Source: Pelargonium tetragonum
Taxonomy: Eukaryota > Streptophyta > Magnoliopsida > Geraniales > Geraniaceae
Direction of reading: 5' to 3'
DNA: 64,000 nucleotides
NCBI GenBank assembly: GCA_036897445.1
Contig: JAYMTL010000065.1
Location: 36,684-100,683, forward strand
Part shown: piece by piece, positions 63,701 through 64,000 of the stretch
Layout of the letters: each line of letters opens with the position of its first letter
Numbering within the stretch: the stretch's first letter is position 1
Translations under genes and position numbers: made by a program
Notes under the pieces: generated by a model
Databases searched by the model: none
What the model was told of the DNA's origin: nothing
The model's input: the letters and a program-made list of their open reading frames with translations, nothing else

Positions 63701-64000
63701 TTTATATTCATTTTTCTACCCCCATGAGAGGAACTACTATCTTTTTCTATTCAGGGGATTTCTTGCCCTTTTAGTTACCGACGGGTTTCAATTAAGGAGC
63801 AGACAACATCAAGTATGCAGTTACGCTTCGTTTTACTCAAATGAAAAAGAGTGCCTTACCTAACCACCCCAGAGTTAGCCCGAATTGCGCACCCTTGTCA
63901 TAGATAATCATAGAGATCCGCTTTTTTTAACCCAAGTCTAGTAAACGAAACTTAAAAAAATCCAGTTGGGTATCGAAGGGAATTTGGCATAGTTGGATTT
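57792..64000. other. Gene-free background sequence
   Basis: Background texture continues to the end of the window. There is no frame of 60 codons or more with a start, no tRNA-like or rRNA-like block and no repeat that I can support. Confidence 0.55.

Overview
The window is AT-rich (about one third G+C by eye) and looks unlike bacterial, viral or ordinary organelle coding DNA. Over 64 kb the longest start-to-stop frame is 131 codons. The number and length of open frames are close to what this composition gives by chance. CpG is not visibly depleted, which argues against vertebrate-type nuclear DNA. No gene can be named with confidence. The remaining readings are a decayed or heavily edited organelle-like genome, intergenic or decayed DNA of a protist or fungus, or a low-accuracy assembly. 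I cannot separate these by reading alone.

Two kinds of sequence alternate. Most of the window (1-22.2 kb, 28.9-55.6 kb, 57.8-64 kb) is background with dense stops, where short purine runs switch abruptly to pyrimidine runs and give many six-base palindromes. Set in it are a few weak, degenerate matches to conserved RNA cores: an asparagine-tRNA-like stretch at about 47.06 kb, a Trp(UCA)-tRNA-like stretch at about 42.05 kb, a small-subunit-rRNA-like block at 37.7-37.8 kb and a large-subunit-rRNA-like series at 51.5-52.1 kb. These hint at a mitochondrion-like origin but are far below normal conservation.

The second kind is coding-like islands. The main one, 22.2-28.9 kb, is a decayed array of lysine/alanine-rich blocks about 0.5-1.3 kb apart. 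Between them lie related segments that keep similarity at the protein level (a Q-D-x-S-C-L-N motif followed by tyrosines, and A-[IR]-K-[KR]-Q-A motifs encoded by different synonymous codons). Reading frames there are interrupted by single stops or frameshifts. A second island, 55.6-57.8 kb, holds diverged duplicate units and shares an element with the first. Small outliers lie at 7.7-7.95 kb and 41.6-41.8 kb. I read these as relics, or cryptic edited copies, of one repetitive basic-protein family that I do not recognise.

Other structure that is certain: a 57-bp perfect tandem duplication (14.34-14.45 kb) at the edge of a palindrome-rich stretch (14.3-15.4 kb), a 19-bp tandem duplication (17.93-17.97 kb), and a 13-bp motif AGGTAATGYAATT present eight times on both strands.
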